A stretch of 64,000 bases of DNA, taken from positions 124,001 through 188,000 of the forward strand of contig NZ_CANMQT010000008.1 of assembly GCF_947500065.1 (NCBI RefSeq). The letters are read 5' to 3'. Position numbers and translations under genes: made by a program. Under the pieces are notes generated by a model. It had not been told where the DNA came from and did no database searches. It worked only from the letters and a program-made list of their open reading frames with translations. Origin of the DNA: an uncultured Aquimarina sp. GTDB lineage: Bacteria; Bacteroidota; Bacteroidia; Flavobacteriales; Flavobacteriaceae. Shown piece by piece: positions 60,605 through 64,000 of the stretch; the first letter of the stretch is position 1; every line of letters begins with the position of its first letter.

Positions 60605-60979
60605 TTACTTCTTAGGGCGTTTTGCACCATACTTAGATCTACGTTGCGTTCTTCCTTCTACACCTGCGGTGTCTAAAGCTCCACGAACAATGTGATACCT
60701 AACTCCTGGTAAATCTTTTACCCTTCCACCTCTAACTAATACTATCGAGTGCTCCTGTAGATTGTGACCTTCACCTCCGATGTATGCGTTTACCTCCTTA
60801 CCATTAGTTAACCTAACACGAGCTACTTTACGCATAGCTGAATTTGGCTTTTTAGGTGTAGTGGTATAAACACGTGTACAAACACCGCGGCGTTGCGGGC
60901 AAGAATCTAAAGCAGCCGATTTACTCTTCTTAGTTATTTTGGCTCTACCTTTTCTTACTAATTGTGAAATTGTTGGCAT
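60605..60979 (-). CDS. rpsL: Ribosomal protein S12
   Basis: A 124-residue decoding-centre protein and streptomycin target. TTPKKPNSAMRKVARVRLTN holds the key Lys of the resistance region, and GGRVKDLPGVRYHIVRGALD the second; both are wild type. First gene of the cluster, behind a perfect flavobacterial promoter. Confidence 0.98.
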   Translation of the reverse strand: MPTISQLVRKGRAKITKKSKSAALDSCPQRRGVCTRVYTTTPKKPNSAMRKVARVRLTNGKEVNAYIGGEGHNLQEHSIVLVRGGRVKDLPGVRYHIVRGALDTAGVEGRTQRRSKYGAKRPKK

Positions 60980-61035
60980 AATTTGCTTTACACTATTTTA
61001 AAAATATTTTTTAATTACCTCTTTTATGAGGGCTG

Positions 61036-61065
61036 CAAAGGTAGAAATATTTCTGAGCAATTCAA
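61036..61065 (-). promoter_or_regulatory. Main promoter of the ribosomal cluster (rpsL)
   Basis: Minus strand TTG (61065-61063), 19 bases, TACCTTTG (61043-61036), then C. This is an exact match to TTG-N17-23-TAnnTTTG. RNA would start near 61031, about 50 bases before rpsL. Confidence 0.8.
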
Positions 61066-61163
61066 ATCCTAATGCATTAATTTTCAAATAGATTTAAAAT
61101 CATACTGTTTAACTGTAAGAAATCCTTCTATTTTCCGTTATTTTAGCACTATTAAAAAGCAAA

Positions 61164-62858
61164 TTGAAAACACAATTATTCTACCTCTTTCTCCTTAATA
61201 TATGTATACATTCATTTTGTAATGCACAAAATTCCGTTTTACACCTCTCTCTAAAAGGAAAAGATTCTCTAGAAACTTTAAAAACCGACAGTATTGGATA
61301 CAAAAAAAACTTCAAGGGTTTTCTAGATTTAAAAAATGAAATAGAAAATTTTCAAAAAAGATTATTAAAATCAGGGTATCTCGACGCAAGATTGATCACC
61401 CTTAAAAAAACATCCGACTCTTCTTTTACCGGTCGTTTCGAATTAAACAAAAAGTACAAACAACTAACCATACATTACAACAAACAATTTATCTCTAAAA
61501 AATTCTTAAAACAGATATCAAACACTGTAACTGACAATCACTTTTCAATACCATTCCAGAAAACAGAAGAAACACTTCAACTACTAACAAACCACCTCGT
61601 TGACCAAGGAAACACTTTTAGTAATTTATCACTTATAGAGATAAGCAAGGGCGAAAATGAAGTTTTCGCAAAACTTGTAAGTTCAAAAAGCAAAATAAGA
61701 ACTATTGATGACATTATAATAAAAGGATACAACAAGTTCCCGCAATCTTACCTAAAATACAATAGCAGAATCCGCAAAGGAATTGTATTTAAAAAAAGTG
61801 ATGTCGTAAAAAAGTCACTAACCATCGACAATCTAGGCTTCGCAAAAAACATTAAATCTCCAGAGGTTTTATTCGAAAAAGACTCTACCAAAATATACTT
61901 ATACTTAGAAAAAAAGTCAGCAAACGCTTTCGATGGCTTTCTTGGTTTTTCTACAGATACTGAGTCAGGAAATCTAGAACTCAATGGATACCTAAACTTA
62001 AACCTTATCAATAATCTAAACTTTGGAGAGCGACTTAATCTAATTTACAAAAGCGACGGAAACGAACAACAAAGATTTCAGGCCAATCTTTCATTGCCAT
62101 ACATACTAAAAACCCCTATCGGCATAGAAGCCAGTTTAGATATCTTTAAAAAAGATTCTAGTTTTTTAATCACAGAGCAAAACATTCGCCTAAACTATCT
62201 TATAAACGACAAAAACAATTTATCAATTGGATATAAAGCAATTTCTTCTAACAATCTCCTAGATATACCACAACCCATTTTAAACATAAACAACTACTCC
62301 GCTTCCTTCTTTGGAATTGGCTTTAATCACACCAAAAGACAGAATAACGATTTATTCCCTGTTAAAAACACATATAGTATTGAAGCAGAATTTGGTTCAA
62401 GAAGCACAGATACTGAAAGCATAAACCAAATAAAAGGAAGTATCAACCTTAGCTACATATTCGAATTAAATCAAAGAAATTCTATTTTCTTAAAAAACAC
62501 AGCTTCAATTATTATTTCTGACGATTTATTCACCAATGAGTTATTTAGATTTGGAGGCATCAATTCGATACGAGGATTTGAAGAAAATAGCGTTAATGCA
62601 TCTCTCTATAACGTCCTTAATACTGAATACAGATACATCCTCTCTCAGAATCTCTATGCACATTCAATTATAGATTACTCTTATTTTGAAGACGAAAGCA
62701 ATAGGATTTCAGACAACCTTACTAGTTTTGGATTTGGGCTAGGATTAAATACACAAACAGGTCTATTTAAGATAATTTTCGCTAATGGAAAAAACAGCAA
62801 CTCCAACTTTAGATTCTCCAATACAAAGGTACATATTAGCCTAAATGCAACGTTTTAA
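61164..62858 (+). CDS. BamA/TamA-family outer-membrane protein
   Basis: A 564-residue Omp85-type protein. The signal peptide ends near SFCNAQ (residue 22). The periplasmic part (about 25-250) has POTRA-like units, including IDDIIIKGYNKFPQSYLKYNSRIR-type sequence near 180-203. The barrel (about 255-564) holds the diagnostic FRFGGINSIRGFEEN motif for the loop-6 R-G-F residues and ends in aromatic F. It is much shorter than BamA proper and lacks BamA's five POTRA set, so it is a TamA-like or lipid-transport paralog of unknown client. The start is TTG 61164 since no ATG precedes the signal peptide. Divergent from rpsL. Confidence 0.85.
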   Translation: MKTQLFYLFLLNICIHSFCNAQNSVLHLSLKGKDSLETLKTDSIGYKKNFKGFLDLKNEIENFQKRLLKSGYLDARLITLKKTSDSSFTGRFELNKKYKQLTIHYNKQFISKKFLKQISNTVTDNHFSIPFQKTEETLQLLTNHLVDQGNTFSNLSLIEISKGENEVFAKLVSSKSKIRTIDDIIIKGYNKFPQSYLKYNSRIRKGIVFKKSDVVKKSLTIDNLGFAKNIKSPEVLFEKDSTKIYLYLEKKSANAFDGFLGFSTDTESGNLELNGYLNLNLINNLNFGERLNLIYKSDGNEQQRFQANLSLPYILKTPIGIEASLDIFKKDSSFLITEQNIRLNYLINDKNNLSIGYKAISSNNLLDIPQPILNINNYSASFFGIGFNHTKRQNNDLFPVKNTYSIEAEFGSRSTDTESINQIKGSINLSYIFELNQRNSIFLKNTASIIISDDLFTNELFRFGGINSIRGFEENSVNASLYNVLNTEYRYILSQNLYAHSIIDYSYFEDESNRISDNLTSFGFGLGLNTQTGLFKIIFANGKNSNSNFRFSNTKVHISLNATF

Positions 62859-63162
62859 ATCCTCAAAACATCAAATATTAAGATAAATTAACCTAACAAA
62901 AGTGGCTTATAAACCCTCCCTTACAACCATTATCCTAGCCTAGATCCAACAAATACTCAAACTCCAATCATCAAAACAATAACAGCACTAACCTCAATTG
63001 AAATAACAAAACTCATTGCCACAACAACATGCGCATACCTATTATAATAATCTCAAAACAAAAGATTTATGATTATTTCAAAAAGCTACTGCTATTTTAT
63101 TTAACAAACCAACAACCTTAATTTTCAAATCAAAAAGAGGCCACAGAAAAGCACAAACTTAG

Positions 63163-63180
63163 TACTATAACGTTATAGTA
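63163..63180. promoter_or_regulatory. 18-bp palindrome upstream of the SusC-type gene
   Basis: TACTATAACGTTATAGTA is a perfect palindrome centred about 128 bases before the ATG. Its 14-base core is identical to the palindrome upstream of eno at 42496-42509. Confidence 0.55.
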
Positions 63181-63239
63181 GGATTTCACAATATATTAAC
63201 CAGACTAGAACAATAATTTAATTTTTAACTAAATAAAAG

Positions 63240-63270
63240 TTGTTTAATTAAGATTTTATTATGATTTTTG
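63240..63270 (+). promoter_or_regulatory. Promoter candidate for the SusC-type gene
   Basis: TTG (63240-63242), 20 bases, GATTTTTG (63263-63270) matches the consensus apart from the first base of the -7 element. The predicted leader is about 24 bases. Confidence 0.5.
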
Positions 63271-63298
63271 GCATTGGCTAATTCAAATAAATTATAAA

Positions 63299-64000
63299 AT
63301 GAGAACAAAGTTTAGAGGAATTCTAACGCTTTTACTGGCGTTTGTAGTGCAACTAACGTTTGCACAAGAAAAAACGATCTCAGGTAATGTGACCGACAAT
63401 AGTGGGTTACCTTTACCAGGAGTAAATATCGTTGTAAAAGGTACTAGTACAGGTACGCAGTCTGATTTTGATGGAAACTATTCCATTAAAGCAAACAAAG
63501 GAGCGGTACTTTCATTTAGTTATCTTGGTTTTACAACCAAAGAGGTTGTAATTGGAGATGGTGACAGTATCAATGTACAACTTGCTGAGGATGCAGCAAC
63601 ATTAGAAGAAGTAGTAGTAACAGCTCAAGGTATTCGTAAAGCTAAGAAAGCATTAGGATACGCTGTTGCAACAATTGCTGCTGATGACATTGCTTCTAAA
63701 CCGCAAACGGATGTGATTAGAGCACTGACAGGAAAAGCGTCTGGTGTAAACATTACTCAAACATCCGGTTTATCTGGTTCTGGAACCAACATTATTATAC
63801 GTGGTTACTCTTCTATTAACGGAAGTAACCAACCACTTTTCGTAGTGGATGGTGTTCCTTTTAATTCGAACACTAACAATGACACAAACTTTGTTGCTGG
63901 AGGAGCTTCTGCTTCTAGTCGTTTCTTAGATTTAGATCCGAACAACATTAAAGAAATATCAGTATTAAAAGGATTAAGTGCAACGACACTTTATGGTCAA
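63299..64000 (+). CDS. SusC/RagA-type TonB-linked outer-membrane protein (5' part)
   Basis: The first 234 codons of a large outer-membrane transporter are present; the gene continues past the window. A signal peptide (about 1-22, ending QLTFA) leads to a carboxypeptidase-like domain (about 27-100; GNVTDNSGLPLPGVNIVVKG, TDFDG-type SDFDGNYSIKA). The SusC signature follows (EEVVVTAQGIRKAKKALGYA), then the start of the plug (GKASGVNITQTSG, IIIRGYSSINGSNQPLFVVDG). SusC proteins import oligosaccharides or peptides with a SusD lipoprotein, which would be expected just downstream. There is no STN domain. Confidence 0.95.
   Translation, partial: MRTKFRGILTLLLAFVVQLTFAQEKTISGNVTDNSGLPLPGVNIVVKGTSTGTQSDFDGNYSIKANKGAVLSFSYLGFTTKEVVIGDGDSINVQLAEDAATLEEVVVTAQGIRKAKKALGYAVATIAADDIASKPQTDVIRALTGKASGVNITQTSGLSGSGTNIIIRGYSSINGSNQPLFVVDGVPFNSNTNNDTNFVAGGASASSRFLDLDPNNIKEISVLKGLSATTLYGQ

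Larger units (their letters stand above)
62859..63298 (+). other. Non-coding region upstream of the SusC-type gene
   Basis: 440 AT-rich bases with no gene. Its first 300 bases show nothing recognisable. The right part holds an 18-bp palindrome (63163-63180) and a promoter candidate (63240-63270). Confidence 0.65.

Noticed and set aside
61748..62011. Minus-strand open frame inside the Omp85-type gene
   Set aside because: It is an antisense shadow of a well-supported outer-membrane protein.
63178..63187. GTAGGATTTC before the SusC-type gene, like the left half of the ECF motif
   Set aside because: The right half (AATTGTT at the fixed spacing) is missing and the left part overlaps the palindrome.

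Overview
The window is a low-GC chromosome segment from the Bacteroidetes, almost certainly family Flavobacteriaceae. The signs are the str-S10-spc-alpha ribosomal cluster running rpsL to rplQ as one block, a SusC-type receptor, an ECF sigma/FecR/TonB cassette, flavobacterial families (DUF1599, DUF3667, DUF4293, BT_3928-like DoxX proteins), and promoters of the TTG-N17-23-TAnnTTTG type. The genus cannot be fixed from the sequence alone. No rRNA, tRNA, insertion sequence, prophage or CRISPR array was recognised.

Layout. 1-5290 is a minus-strand housekeeping run: a DUF1599 protein, a DoxX/DUF6624 fusion, a lone OppB-type permease, tpiA, prmA and the first codons of clpS. 5371-8668 is plus strand: folP, the c-di-AMP synthase gene dacA and two tandem DUF3667 membrane proteins. 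8665-19782 holds an ABC exporter, truA, a YfcE-type phosphoesterase, a DUF4293 protein, rho with a repeat-filled linker, a lipoprotein MsrA, an SH3 surface protein behind a 900-base non-coding stretch, folD and ffh.

20118-26372 is the most interesting accessory locus. A three-FAS1-domain lipoprotein and a repeat-containing lipoprotein face an ECF sigma factor, a FecR anti-sigma factor and a TonB receptor with an STN signalling domain. The fasciclin gene, the lipoprotein gene and the fecR-receptor operon all carry the same two-part upstream motif, GTRGSAKTTT, 8 bases, then MARTTGTT. It looks like a complete cell-surface signalling circuit with its own small regulon.

26369-40889 holds a GNAT enzyme, an orphan TPR histidine kinase, argS, a DUF2867 dehydrogenase, a CpcT/CpeT-like lipoprotein, an Rrf2 regulator, two pentein-fold arginine/citrulline enzymes, citrate synthase and a 1090-residue repeat surface protein. 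41080-43674 holds eno and carA. 43798-60979 is the ribosomal supercluster, on the minus strand, with secY, infA, rpoA and fusA, divided by at least two internal terminator-like hairpins and one internal promoter candidate. 61164-62858 encodes a BamA/TamA-type outer-membrane protein. A SusC-type receptor gene begins at 63299 and runs off the end. A palindrome upstream of this susC (TACTATAACGTTATAGTA) shares its 14-base core with one upstream of eno.
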